A DNA stretch of 64,000 nt from Cryptomeria japonica (taxonomy: Eukaryota > Streptophyta > Pinopsida > Cupressales > Cupressaceae), in assembly GCF_030272615.1 (NCBI RefSeq), contig NC_081411.1, forward strand, positions 38,510,640 to 38,574,639, in the 5' to 3' direction. Every line of letters begins with the position of its first letter. The stretch's first letter is position 1. The position numbers and the translations under genes are program-made. The notes under the pieces are model-generated. The model ran no database searches. It had not been told where the DNA came from and worked only from the letters and a program-made list of their open reading frames with translations. This document shows, in pieces, positions 1-12,679 of this stretch.

Positions 1-113
1 CCAGTAACTGTGCAATAGTTACTTGTTTGCTGGTGAATGCTGTTGGATCTCTAGAGTGCTAGTGCTTTAGTAGGTGTTGACATCAATGAAAAAACCATAC
101 CAAAATACCAACA
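1..113 (-). repeat. 3' LTR remnant of Copia-1
   Basis: Last 113 bases of the second LTR (plus-strand reading), aligning without gaps to about 5610-5722 with roughly nine differences by eye. It is followed by the T/C-rich complement of the polypurine tract (CCCCCTTT). Confidence 0.85.
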
Positions 114-3100
114 ATATCCCCCTTTGGCATTGATGGCAACACAAGATGGAAAAACCATCAAAGTGCCAAAACAGAAATGGCAAAAACCAAAAACCAACAA
201 TCTCTCCAAAAAGATCATAACCGGAATACAGAGAGTAATAGTCTCTCTCAAACAACAATCTCTCCCCTCTGGAGCAACATGTGTTATTCAAAGTTCTCTT
301 AAAAGATAATGTGTTTTTCAATAGATATCTCTCCCCCTTTGACATCAAATGCCAAAGTTATAATAATACCAAGTTCATATACAAAATACCAATCAGTTCA
401 ATATACCAACTACCCCCCCTGAGAAGTAGCTTCCTCATCAAAGACCAGAGTAAAAGATTTGTCTTTTAATTCTTCCGGTTGATGACAATCATCAACTATC
501 TAAGTCTCTACTGGTGGTGGTACGACTCCAAGTTGATCTCTGAGATATTCAAAAGTCTCGTTAGGCAAAGGTTTTGTGAAAATATCTGCAAGCTGTTCTT
601 TAGTATTCACATAAACCAGTTTTATCTCTTTTTCTTCAACTTTTTCCCTTAGAAAATTCAGTTTGATAGAAACATGTTTTGTTTTAGAATGTAATACTAG
701 ATTCTTAGATATATCAATTGCTATAGTGTTATCACAATATATGGTAATAGGTTCCTTGCATTTTACCTTTATGTCTTTCAACATTTGCTTAAGCCATAGT
801 ACCTGTGTACAGTTAGTTGCTGCTGCAACATATTCTGATTCTGCTATTGATAAAGATGTACAACTCTATTTCTTACTCAACCAAGAGACTAATCTATTTC
901 CAAGAAAGAATTCTCTGCTGGTGGTGCTTTTTCTATCATCCACATCGCCTACCCAATTTGCATCTGTGTATGCACATAGATCAAATTTTCATCTCTATTA
1001 TACCATAATCCAAGATTTGCAATTCCTTGTAAGTACCGAAAAATCCTTTTTACTGTTGATTCATGATTTTCTCTAGGATTACTTTGAAATCTAGAAACAA
1101 TACATACTGCATTCATAATATCAGGCCTAGTTTGTGTCAAATACAGTAAACCTCCTATCATAGATTTGTATCTAGTTGGGTTAACAGGTGTAGATTCATC
1201 CCTTTGAGATAATTTGTCATTTGTAGTCATAGGTGTGCTTACCGGTTTAGAGTTCTCCATCCCAAATTTCTTTAGTAACTCTTTCAAGTACTTGGATTGA
1301 CTCAAAAATATACCTTTGTTAGTCTGTGAAATCTGCAATCCTAAGAATAATTTTATTTCTCCAATCATAGACATTTCAAATTCTTGTTGCATTTTAATAG
1401 AAAATTCTTTACATAATCCATCTTCTCCTCCAAAGATTATATCATCAACGAATACTTCTATAATCAAGATATCATCATTAGTTATTTTGTAATCTAAATT
1501 GCTGTTTGCATTTCCTTTAGAAAAACCAATCTTTAAAAGATACTTATCCAACCTTGCATACCAAGTTCTTGGGGCTTGTTTCAATCCATACAGAGCTTTT
1601 CTTAACCTGCAAACCATATCATTGTCATCTGTCAAAGAAAATCCATCAGGTTGTTCAATATAGACTTCCTCTTGAAGATCTCCATTCAAGAATGCACATT
1701 TAATATCCATTTGATAAACTTTGTAGTTCTTGTGAGCTGCAAAAGCCAAGAATAATCTGATTGCCTCAATTCTAGCTACCGGTGCAAAGGCTTCATTGTA
1801 ATCAGCTCCTTCTTTCTAAGAATATCCCTTACACACTAGTCTTGCTTTATTTTTGACAACCTTACCATCTTCATTGAGTTTGTTTCTAAATACCCATTTG
1901 GTTCCAATTATATTTTTATCTTTTGGCTAGGTAACTAATGTCCAAGTGTTATTTTTCTCAATTTGTTCTAATTCTTCTTCCATAGCTTTAATCCAAAATT
2001 TATCTTCACATGCCTCATTAACAGATGATGGTTCAATTTGAGAAATAAGACATACCTCTTCATTTTCCAATCTTCCTCTTGTCATAACTCCTTTAAATTT
2101 GCTTCCAATTATCTAATCTTCAAAATGATTCAATTTTACATATCGAGGTGTCTTAGTTTGTTGTTGTTCTTCAATTACTGTGGAATCCTCTGATGGTACC
2201 GGGGTAACTGGATCTTCATTCTGTACTAGTGGATTTTTTATAGGTTCATTTGTCACAATTTCTATTTCTGGTTTAGAATCTATATACCTTGAAATTCTTC
2301 TGAATTGTTCATCAATTTTTACATTTGTACTCTCAACAATTTTCTGCAATCTTTTATTAAAACATCTATATGCCTTGCTCTTAGATGAATAACCAAGAAA
2401 TATTCCTTCATCACTTCTAGGATCAAATTTGCCAATATACTCATCTCTTCTAATATAACATTTACTTCCAAAAATTCTGAAATACTTAAGAGTAGGAGTA
2501 TTACCAAACCATAGTTCATGAGGGGTTTTATCAGTTTCACCTTTTATGTGAACTTTGTTGAATGTATAGATGGTTGTGCTGACTCCTTCTCACCAATATA
2601 CATGTGGTAAATTTGCTTCAAATAACATACTTCTTCCTGCATCCAAGATAGTTATGTTTTTCCTTTCAACAACTCCATTTTGATGTGGTGTTTGAGGTGC
2701 TGATAGCTATCTTCTGATTCCATTCACTTCACATAATGTATTAAAGTCCTTAGATGTGAATTCTCCTCCTTGATCTGATCTTAAACATTTGATTTTCTTA
2801 CTAATTTCATTTTCAACCATTGCTTTGAACAGTTTGAACTTTCCAAGTGCTTCTGATTTTTCTCTGAGAAAAGTAACCCAACACATTCTAGAATAATCAT
2901 CAATAATTAGCATGAAATATATATCACCTTGTAAGCTTTTAGTTCAAGCTGGACCACATAAATCAGTGTGAATCAAATCAAGAGCATTATTTGATTTTTC
3001 TGGAATACTTTTAAAACTAGCTCTAACTTGTTTTCCAGATTGACATTCCTTACATATAGTATTCTAAGGTTTCATAATTTTAGGTAGATCTCTAACTACC

Positions 3101-4667
3101 TTAGAAGTACTAATCTTATCATGCAATCAAAGTTTACATGATAGAGTCTCTTATGCCAGAACCAACTTTCATCTATATGTGCAATTAAGCATGCCTTTTC
3201 ACTGTTATCTAAATGAAAGATATTACCTCTAGTCTGATTACCGGTTGCAATTTCTAAACCAGTTCTATTCATGATTTTGTAACTAAAATCCTTTCTCAAC
3301 TAATTGACCAACACTTAAAAGATTATGCTTTAATCCTTCAACATAGTAGACATTGTCAATGTTATGCTTACCATCAAGAGATATTGTACCCTTCCCTTTG
3401 ATTGAATGGGCTTTGTCATCTCCAAATCTTACTAAACCTCCATTGTATTCTTGAAAGTTCAAGAATTTGCCTTTGTCTCCTATCATATGATGTGAGCATC
3501 CTGAGTCAATGATCCATTCATCCTTTACTTCAACTTTAGCTGTTAGGGCTTGTTCTACCGATTGAGTAGTAGGTGTCGGTTGATCTTCTATTATAGCAAC
3601 AAAAACCCATCCATTGTCTATTGGATCCTCATCAAAATCATCACTTACACCTTCATCAGCAATGTAACAAGATTTGTCTTTGTTCTTCTTAAATCTGTAC
3701 ACTCTGATATTCAGGATTAGGCTTGTATGTTCTTCTAGCTTCTTCTCTTAGTCTAGCATGTCTATCAAGGCATCTTGAAGCCATATGACCAATTTTATTG
3801 CAGTTAAAACATTTAAAGGGTGCTTTACCTTCATATTTACTTCCAACTAGACCTTTTGGCATTTTTCTTGCAAAAAGTGCTTCAAGTTCTTCAAGTTCTT
3901 CATTCTCCTTCCTAGTTTCTTCAAGTTCTCTTGCATAAAAGGTTTTCCAATCTGATTTGTCAAATGATGGAGCAGATGATGTTGATGCTTTAAAGGCCAA
4001 ATCTGTCTTTATAGTAGAAATAGGACCAAATTCATCAATTTCAAAGGCTGAAAGTCTTCCAATTAATGTATCCCTAGTTACTGATGTATTAGGCATTGTT
4101 CTCAACTCATTTATAGCAGTAACTTTCATTTTATATGCCGTGGAAATCCTCTTAAGATTTTTGAAACAATTTTATCCTCACTCAAGGTTCCTCCACAACA
4201 TTTAATACCCAAAACAATTTCATTTACGCTTTCCATAAAAGTAGAAATCCTTTCATCTTCTTCCATTTTTAGTCTTTCATACTTGACTCGGAAGCTTTCA
4301 AGTTTTGCAATCTTGACTGTGGAATCTCCTTCATTCAGTGTTTCCAAATGATCCCAAATAGCTTTAGCAGTAGACCTATCTGATAATCCCATGATTTCTT
4401 GATCTGATAAAGCGCTCAAAAGTGCTTCTCTTTCTCTACAATCATTCTCCTCATCTTTAGCTAAGGTAGTTGGAGCAGTATAACTATTCTTTGTAACTTC
4501 CTAGATGTCTTTACCAATGCAATTCAGATGTGTCTCCATCCTGATCTTCCATATCCCATAGTTGGTTCCATCAAGTTTAGGACTGTCATTCCTGAAATAA
4601 TTAGTAGTCATTGAATCTCCTCAAGTTGTTAAACTTCTGCAAAAGAGGACTAGGCTTTGATACCAAT

Positions 4668-5722
4668 TGTTAGGTCCTTGAGACAACTGAGAGGGGGGGG
4701 TGGTGAATCAGTTGTCTAATAAATTCAAACCAAAAACAACTCAACCAACTTAATGCATAATACCGGTAAACTAGTTAAGTATGTCGGTAGACAGTGTTAA
4801 CAATTAATTGCTATACCGGTAAAGATTAATGAATGAAACATAAACACAAAGTCATCCACAACACATAACACCAATATTTGTACGTGGAAACCCTGTAAGG
4901 GGAAAAACCATGGTGGGAAACCTTACCCACAATCAGATGATACTACTGCAGATACTAAGTGTACATAAATGGGGTCTGCACATGCAGAAAGGCCAACAGC
5001 CTAGAGTTCACTGCTCAATCACAAAATGGGAGTCACACTGACTATAGTTGGATGATTAAATCCAATAAGAATGTACTGCACAAAATAGCATCTTCATATG
5101 TTGGATTCAATACCGATGTAATGCTGATAAAAAACCTAGCTTCTCCTTCAAATGATGTCTTTGTGTATAGATCTGCTTAATCTTGCATATACCTTCACTT
5201 AGTTCTTTTTCGCATTTCCACATTCGATCTTACAAATAAGATCTTACATTTATACCATAACCTAAGACCAATTTTAGTAGGTCGGCTCTACAAGATATTA
5301 CAATAAAACATTTTACAAATAATATAATATCTGATGCAATAACCGATTAAACATGTCATCTTAAAGCATTTACAACAATAATAAATCATCTCCATAGCAT
5401 GCCATGCTGATTTGGAAAAGATAAACCTGCCGGTGTAACCCTAGGTAACCCTGGACCTATTTGCCGGTAAAAGCAAATATGCAAATATGATTATACCAAT
5501 GATTAATTCTTTAAAACAAAGTGTCCACACAATGTCTTCGACATTACCAAGTGTCTTCCATATCATTCCATGTGCCGGTGATCATTATATCCTGCCGAAG
5601 AACCATATACCAGTAACTGTGCAATAGTTACTTATTTGTTAGTGAATGTTGCTAGATCTCCAGAGTGCTAGTGCTTTAGTAGGTGTTGACATCAATGACA
5701 AAACCATACAAAAATACCAACA
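4668..5722 (-). repeat. 5' LTR of Copia-1
   Basis: About 1055 bp, with TGTTAGG at one end and CCAACA at the other in plus-strand reading. Its outer 113 bases match positions 1-113. Next to the primer-binding site it carries a G-rich run (about 4690-4700). Its start and several interior blocks resemble the solo LTR at 6878-8430, so the two belong to related families. The base run after its outer end (AAATG) is the probable target-site duplication, but the matching flank lies outside the window. Confidence 0.88.
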
Positions 5723-6877
5723 AAATGGATTGCCATGAGTTTGTAATCTTGAAATATATGAGGGTTTCTTTACATCCACATATTCAAAAACATGAAAGTA
5801 GGGCCAATAACCCAAAGAACTTGAAGAAAAGAGGTCTTGGTTGGAGGTAACCCCATACTTTCTAAATAATTCAACCAAAGATGTGACAAGGACATAATCT
5901 TATTGTCATGCCTCGCATCGATAATGTCAAATCTCCCTAGAGTATGAGCAGTGAGGGAAAAGATGTGAAGTCCATTCTTCACTATTATAGTAGAGGAAAA
6001 AGATAGAAGGTCCTTGGAAACCCCTCTTTTGTAGATTCTCCAATGCAAGTCACTTATTTTGGGCCACCAAAAATAAGAAAAAATTACATTTAGACCAAGA
6101 GAAATAATTTCAAACCTGTTTCCACCAAAGCACACCTACTTGACCATGTAATTGTCTATCCAATTTTAAATAACCTACAACACAAAAAAATTTACCTTTT
6201 GTATTATGACCCTAGGCTAGAATATCGCTCCCCTTGAGGGAGCTACATAACCTATCCACTAGGATCTTAATGAGTTCTAGATGATCTTGAAAGTAATAAC
6301 AAAAGCTTTCCCCTTCTATCTATGCTCAAACTCCTTCCTATAAACTTCATTCGTTGATTCTCACACCCACTACACAGCCTCATTAAACTATTTTTTTAGA
6401 TAGTGTATAGCTCTCCACACTTCTATGCATTGGTTTCCCCCACCTCACCTCATATTTTTTGCTAATTGTATCGCCATTTATAATTGACATTTCATGGTAT
6501 TTCTTATTCATTGATTGGGACCTTCAAATATCAGTCCTTTTGCATTTCTTGCTTAAACCTCACTGGCCAATGTTTGTTCTATTTCTCATTTGACCATTTA
6601 AGCCCTTAATCGACCCTCTTGTCTAGGAGCCAAATTATTCTCAATAGATTTTTAAGCAATATTTAAAATTCCTTGCGTACACTTGTCTATTGCATTTGTT
6701 GGAAACTTTCTAAAGTCTTACAAATAAACAATTCCACTTTCATTGTTCTTTGAAGGATATTCCAACTCTATTCCAAGGTTGTGTGGGTGTTACCAAAGAT
6801 TGAATATATTATTCAATCACACTTGTATTAACTATTCGCCAACTATGTGCATTGTCAGTGATGATGCCCGCAAGATA
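5723..6877 (-). mobile_element. LINE remnant, repeat copy A (left half)
   Basis: Matches 13260-14567 throughout. On the minus strand at 6135-5770 an open stretch of 121 residues shows the character of the zinc-binding tail of plant L1-type ORF2 (zf-RVT): a WPKISDLHWRIYKRG stretch followed by an LGRF/LWLNYLES stretch like the 'P-hydrophobic-W' end of that domain. The RNase H domain that should follow it (seen in copy B at about 13085-12700) is missing because Copia-1 sits there. The segment from 6300 to 6877 shows no clear protein. A 1.55-kb solo LTR separates this half from 8431 onward. Confidence 0.6.
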
Positions 6878-8430
6878 TGTTAATCCAAACCAATGCTGAG
6901 AGGGGAGGGGTGAATCAACACTATACCAATTATTACAAATTTAACCTTAATCGATACTACTTATTCCAACTTAACACTTATCACTATAAGTGGTATTGAT
7001 AGGAAACATGCACACAAAAATGTAACACACAAGAATACCAAGATTTATCATGTGGAAATCCAAATGGGAGAAAACCATGGTGTGAGTAGAAACTCACAAA
7101 ATCTGCATTCTTCTGGAGTATGCCCGGTAAGGAGCCAACCCTGTTAGGAGATTACAAAGACACTGTTAGGTGCCACCCTGTTAAGGGATTTTATTTAAGG
7201 CCTGTTAGAACCTTTACCCTGTTAGAGGTAGCCTTGTTAAAGGACTTAGGAACATCATTTAAGATGTCACCCGGTTAAGGGATTTTACAAAGGGACATGT
7301 TAAAGTCCACCCGGTTAAGGGATTTTACAATTGTAGTTATTAGAAAATAATAGAGGGAATGATCTGTTTTAATAGCTACTCCTAGATTAATCAGATCCAA
7401 ATGAAGCTCTTCGGTTTGACCACCGGTTACACTTGCTCTAAACTCTACCGGTGCTCTTCATCATACTTACTCTGCACTCTTTTGGTGCTCTACATTCTTT
7501 CTCTTCTCTTCACACTATCTAAGCTCTACACACTCTCTTTACCACTCTGCTATTCACTTAGCAGTTCTACCCTCTTCGCATCTTGCTGGATCGCCTCTCC
7601 TCAGAATTGCACTTTACAATTTTTACGATCAAATTTTTTGATTTTTGCCAAAAGCCTTTATACAAAACTCAATAGATTTGAAATTCAAAACTTTCCAAAT
7701 CTTCCCACACTCTCTTTGTGCGCTCTCCACCAATTTCACCACCAACTCATCCTTAATTACCTCTACAACTCATAATTTCACCAACCTCTGGATCATGTTT
7801 TTTCTTTTTAATGCGAACTGGAAAATCTGCACAAATTTCACCTTAACTAGTTTTTAACTTCAGTAGACTGCATTATCTATTTGTTTGATGATATCTCACC
7901 ATGATCAATTCACCTTTGGTCATCGCATCCAGCTTACGAGTCACTACTTCGAGATTCTCAGAGGATATCGTCCTTCAACCTGTATTACCAGTTCACCGGT
8001 GTAACTCTTCACCTTTTGCCACCAGTCACTTATCATTAATTAGACTGATCAACTGTCTATCTAGAGTGTTTTGGTCATGTATAAGACTACTAAACTGCAA
8101 TCTGAGTCACCTCTTGTGACTGCATCATCATTTCATTTGTCAGTTTGAAGAAAATGATCTCAATACCTATTTGGTGCTTGACTGACCGATCAACTACTCT
8201 ATTTTCCCTTCAACTGATTAGTCTTCTAACAACACACTACTTAAGTATGTTAATGATGCATATTTGGGATGCACTAAATCCTCCATACTGTTTGCAGCCA
8301 TGAGTAAACCATTGAGGTTTACCTTATCTTCTTGCCTATGAGCTTGGCCTTATTCATCGGTAAGTGTTGGTCATCAATGACAATACTAACTGACGAACTG
8401 GTTTTGCCAAAATCATCAGTTATACAAACA
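6878..8430 (-). mobile_element. Solo LTR (1553 bp), copia-like family
   Basis: Begins TGTTAATCC and ends ACAAACA, flanked by AGATA (6873-6877) and AAATA (8431-8435), a 5-bp target-site duplication with one change. The paralogous copy at about 14563-14575 reads straight across the same point without the insert, which proves the boundaries. The first 45 bases resemble the start of the Copia-1 LTR (shared GAGAGGGG run and TGAATCA), and the end shares a GTGTTG-TCATCAATGACA block with it, so the orientation is taken as minus. Positions 7137-7333 hold several degenerate copies of a CCGGTTAAGGGATTTTACAA unit. No coding sequence; the Ser/Leu-rich open frame at 7401-7775 is not a gene. Confidence 0.87.
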
Positions 8431-9220
8431 AAATATTGTTGAAGCTATCTTTTACTTGCCAACATATTGTCTGGCTACGAAAGTAGAAAATGATTTGTTT
8501 CTCTCAAATAAGTTTATGCAATAAAAAAGTATTATCTCAACATAGTCATTGACCTCTGCAGCCAAAACTTTTAATCAAAATAAGGTTTGATTTATTAGAT
8601 CAATCATTAAATATCAACTTCTTCGATGATGGATTACTATGTCCATAATATGGTGAAGATTGAGATTCTGTGAATTGAATTGCACAAATAATGGAGACAA
8701 ACCAAAAATGAAGAAGACAAACCAAAATTGAAAAAAAATAAAACTAAAAACAAATTGTTTTTGGTGGTGTTGATTGTAGATATACTCGGGTGCTCCTTCA
8801 CCAATACCCCTTTTCTACGGATCTTTGGCAGAAGTGGTGACATTATTGGAATAAACCTTTTATTTATGGTATCTCCTTGTACATTTGGGCCTAGTTGGGA
8901 CACATCCTCCTACTCATTCTTTCTTGTTGATGATTTGGTACATTAGTCCTATTTTTCTCCTTTACCAAACTTTTTAAGTGAGAAATCATCAAATATTCTA
9001 GGAAAATAATCATTTAATTTAGTATAATTGGCAAAAATTCTTAAACTCAATCAAAGAAACTATAACAACTCCGTGTTCTTTAGATCAAGACCTTCTTATT
9101 GCTTTGATCCTTCGATTATCAAACATTTAGATTTGGGTAATTTCATTGGTTCTATTTATCCTAGATCTCAAATCAAGGCATCCTATAAGATTATTAGATT
9201 TGAAAAATGGTCATCTCCCC
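8431..9220. repeat. LINE-bearing repeat copy A (right half)
   Basis: Resumes copy A exactly where the solo LTR left off and matches 14568-15359. Both strands carry conserved open frames in both copies: plus 8728-8946 / 14873-15103 and minus 8903-8637 / 15057-14737. I do not recognise either. The plus-strand stretch from 9028 (LAKIL-, FDPSII-DL-, GSQIK-, IRFEKW) leads directly into the LINE RNase H fragment, so plus is the more likely sense in the second part. Confidence 0.6.
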
Positions 9221-9490
9221 TCAAAACAAGTGTTTAAGAATGGCTATTGTAGAGTTAATCCAAGTGAAGTTAAGATAGATGGTCTTGGACATAATGTTAC
9301 TACCTTTTCACTTCTTGGTCTCTATTGCCAAAAGATTTAGTATTAATAATGAAATGGAGGCTCTTGACCTTCTTGTAGCTTGAGAGAAATCTTGTGAATT
9401 GGGTTGGAAACAAATTATTTGTCACATAGATTCTATGATTACAGATTCTTTTTTGAACAACAAGACTTTTAATAGTTCTTTCTGACATAA
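9028..9490 (+). pseudogene. LINE ORF2 C-terminal fragment with RNase H remnant
   Basis: A protein-like stretch (FDPSII, GSQIK, RFEKW, SPLK) runs into CRVNPSEVKI, the equivalent of the FKxNxDGxSRxNP start of plant L1-type RNase H (RVT_3 family). Nucleotides 9250-9480 match 29040-29270 and 36050-36280 closely. In this copy the reading frame is broken: a TGA follows the LLVA equivalent near 9381, and the IDGS aspartate equivalent is lost. It is the most decayed of three copies, each of which lies upstream of an SDR promoter block. Confidence 0.65.
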
Positions 9491-9799
9491 TTTGACATTT
9501 GTGTAAGTAGATTCATTAGTTTTCTTGTAATTTTGATTCCATCTCCTTTGTTCATATTAACTGATTATGGAATGCGGTTGTTGATATGGGCATTGCAGGC
9601 TCCTCCCATATACAATGTTTTTGATTGGGATTCTTTATCTCCTAATTAGACTACATAAATAAAGGTTGATCACAATATATTTTCTTTTTTTGACTTCTAT
9701 TAGATTTATGAATTTTTTATGATGAAAAAATTCTGATAAAGCTCTTAGATTTTTTTTTTATTATTATTATGTTACTTTTTTAAAATTTTGAATTTTACC

Positions 9800-10333
9800 T
9801 TCGTAAAACTTAAAATCTACAAAATTAAGTGACGGTCAATTGTTTTTATGTGAAACACATTTCAAATGCTACCAAATGTATGTGAAACACTGAATTTAAA
9901 AACCTGTCGGCAATTGTTTTTATTTATGGGACTAAAGCAAAGAAATTACACATAGGAGACGTGCTGAGACGAGAAACTGCTTACCAACAAACTTTCAACA
10001 ATTTCCCTGGACGAGCACAGCCATAGGTTTTGTTACAATTATTAGATCTTGTTTAATTTTTCGTACTCGTATTCTTTTCTGGGTACTATTCGAGACAATT
10101 TCTGTGGTTTGGAGAAATTTTTGGCTAAGTACAATAATGATTACCTAAAGCTTTTAACAGATAAGGAAAGACAACTCCCTGAAAGGATAGACAACTCTCC
10201 TCCCTCGAGAGAAACGTGGAAGTGGCGTCTACCTTAAATTCCTCACCATTCTCTTCACTCCAAGAGTGAGAATTTAATGTTCAAGAAAGTGGATAAATTC
10301 ATCTGTCGGTGTCCGAAAGTGGACTAATCATGA
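9800..10333 (+). promoter_or_regulatory. Orphan copy of the SDR-gene promoter region
   Basis: Closely matches the upstream regions of SDR1 (about 29610-30075), SDR2 (36620-37070) and, more loosely, SDR3 (51150-51560). It includes the GACGAGCACAGCCATA block, the CTCGAGAGAAACGTGGAAGTGGCG box (about 10203-10228) and the CTGTCGGTGTCCGAAAGTGGAC block that ends it. Similarity stops at 10333; the TATA box, exon 1, intron and exon 2 found in the other copies are absent. It is either one end of a truncated duplication or the remnant of a deleted gene. No coding capacity. Confidence 0.75.
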
Positions 10334-10511
10334 TGGAGCTACTTGTCTAGAGATGAAGAGATATACACAAATTGCTACTATGAGGGATATAATAGAAGAA
10401 GTTAGAAACAAATAATGTGTATCTAAAAATTATAGAAACTATGAGTCAAATTCCTTGGATACAAATCTAAGTCAAAGGGAGGAGGATATATTTATGCTAT
10501 TCTTGATAATT

Positions 10512-11148
10512 CTTGTTGTGTGGTTGTCGCTTGAGGACAATAAACTGTGAACTCAAAAGGTACACTAAACATTCCAAAGGTTAAATTTCCTCTCCTCACA
10601 ATAACGCCTTGACTCCTAGCTTTTGAAAGTCCTTAGATGCAACTCCTAAAAGTATAGATTTTCAGTCCTCTAAAAAAAACCAACCTATTTAATATAGTGT
10701 TTTTACAAAAGCTCTACAATTCAGATTTACTGTATTGAAAACCTTAAGTTGTATCGCAATGATCTTGATTAGTTAGTTAAATATGTTAACTCAAAATGTT
10801 CTAAGGCCAATTTAATTTTGAAGTAGATTAACTCAAAATGTGAATCCTCTTTTGTGGTGCTCACTTGATGACAATAAAGTGTGAACTCAAAAGGTACACT
10901 AAATATTCGTAAAGGTTAAAGTTCCTCTTGTCACAATAATGCCTTAACTCCCAACTTTCAGAAGTTCTTAGACGTAACCCAAAGAAGTATATATTCTCAA
11001 TCCTCTAAACAAATTTGAGCCTATCTGACATAGTTGACTTTTACAAAATCACTACAATTCAGATTTAAGGTATTGAAAACCTTAAGCTAAATCACAATGA
11101 GCTTGACCTGTTAGTTAAATATGTGAAATTAAAATGTTCTTAGGCTAT
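10512..11148. repeat. Diverged direct tandem duplication, ~340-bp period
   Basis: Two copies, about 10512-10805 and 10852-11148, share GTGAACTCAAAAGGTACACT, the ACAATTCAGATTTA block, TATTGAAAACCTTAAG and TTAGTTAAATATGT in the same order. By eye they differ by roughly a fifth, with small indels. Stops occur in all frames. No gene is visible in the wider 10334-11650 interval. Confidence 0.75.
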
Positions 11149-11689
11149 TAGTAGATTAAATAATGGTCAACTCTGAAGTGTCGTCCTCTTGCTTGTCATC
11201 TAACGCTAAATACCATACCTTTGTTGTGTCTGATATTAAACCCAACCCTTTATATACATTTTTTTGTATATTAATGATAACAGATTGAGCAATTGCATAA
11301 TACACTTAGGAGACTCGCATAATGTAATGTCTGTGATAGTAGCAAAAGCTCTATGATTTACTTTAACAAAGACTTTTAAAAAATCATACTTCATGGAATC
11401 CAAATAGTTTTCTTTGATTAGGAAACTCTAAGAGGGACATGTCTCTCTTGTAGCTCAACAAGAAAAGAGAGTTAAGTTAACCATTCTAGTGGAACATATT
11501 CCCACTGGCTATGGCATGATACTAAGTAGATTTTTTTGTAAATTTTAATAGGGGAGAGATTTAGATGGATGGGACTCATTATTTGATTATATTTACAAAG
11601 AAGAAAATGCATTTAGAACCATAAGACAAACCTAAGTTCACTATGTTGAAGTTAGATAGAAAGACAAAAATAAAGAGAGGTATAGATAA

Positions 11690-11697
11690 ACAAATAA

Positions 11698-11740
<43 letters not shown>

Positions 11741-12475
11741 GTAAGAGGGAGATACATATCAATATGTAGAAAGGGAGAGGGAGAGGGAGAGTGAGAGACA
11801 AAGAGATAAAGATAGAGGACTTGATATGGAGAGATATAGAGATGAGTGAGAGGGAGATAGAGAGAGTAAGGGAGAAAGATAGACTAATAGATAGAGAGGA
11901 AGAGAGGGAGAGATAGCTCAATTGATAGAGACCAAGAGAGGGAGTGATATGGATAGAGATATATACAGATAGAGATAGAGAGGGATAATAAGATAGATAT
12001 AGAAAGAGATATGGAGAGAGAGTTATAGAGATATGGATAGAAAGAGATAGAGAGGAGTGAGAAGTAAATAGAGAGAAAGAGATATAGATTGAATAAGAGA
12101 GAAAAGGAGATAGAAAGAGGGAGCAATAAGGAGAGAGGGAGAGATAGCTCAATTGATAGAGAGAAAGAGAGGGATTGATATAGATAGAGATATATGCAGA
12201 TAGAGATAGAGAGGAATAAGAAGATAGATATAAAAAGAGATCTGGAGATAGAGTTATAGAGATATGGATAGAAATGCATAGATAGAGGAGTGAGAGGTAA
12301 ATAGAGAGAAAGAGATATGGAGTGAATAAGAGAGTGAAGGAGATAGAAAGAGGGAGAGATAAGGAGAGAGGGAGAGATAGGGATATAAAGATGGAGATAT
12401 ATGAAAAGAAAGGAGAGATATAGATAGATATGACTTGGGAAAGATATACAAAAATTGAGAGAGAGAGAGAGAGAC
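11690..12475. repeat. Purine-rich (GA)n/(GATA)n microsatellite with a ~231-bp higher-order unit
   Basis: Nearly 800 bases of G and A with scattered T: a pure GA run at about 11700-11735, then GAGATA/GATAGA mixtures. Inside it a longer unit containing AGCTCAATTGATAGAG recurs at 11915 and 12146 (231-base spacing) and carries the same order of sub-blocks. A partial third unit starts near 12366. This shows segmental duplication of an already formed microsatellite. Long Ser/Leu-rich open frames on the minus strand are artefacts of the composition. Confidence 0.85.
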
Positions 12476-12679
12476 CTCTATCACGATTTTTTTTCTTTGA
12501 AAAATGGGTAAAAAATTATTCAATGTAAATCAAGAAGAACAAGAAAAAAGTCCTTAGAGCGAATTAAAACAACAACCAAATATAAATAAGAAGTCCCCAA
12601 AGGAAAAAAATTAGAAAGAATCAATACATATTCTAGGCCTCCATGATTAACTTCTCCATCATCAAAACATATTCTAGAG

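Larger units (their letters stand above)
1..5722 (-). mobile_element. Ty1/copia LTR retrotransposon (Copia-1), decayed
   Basis: Fossil copia element read on the minus strand; its 3' LTR is cut by the left window edge. Parts in element order: 5' LTR 4668-5722; primer-binding site complementary to initiator tRNA-Met just inside it (about 4654-4666); gag at about 4420-3700 with a CCHC zinc knuckle (CFNCNKIGHMASRC); protease with the DSGCSHHM motif near 3500; integrase about 3250-2700; reverse transcriptase about 1750-1200 ([22 protein letters not shown]); RNase H tail with the ADIFTKPL motif near 550; polypurine tract about 114-125; 3' LTR remnant 1-113. The domain order protease-integrase-RT-RNase H defines copia. 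It is broken in about ten or more places. The 113 bases shared by the two LTRs differ at about nine sites by eye, mostly transitions, so it is old. It appears to have landed in LINE repeat copy A. Confidence 0.93.

Noticed and set aside
7401-7857. Cys/Ser/Leu-rich open frames of 124 and 70 residues
   Set aside because: They lie within a solo LTR proven by its empty site and have low-complexity composition.
11652-12523. Long Ser/Leu/Ile-rich open frames on the minus strand
   Set aside because: They are translations of the GA/GATA microsatellite; composition alone keeps them open.
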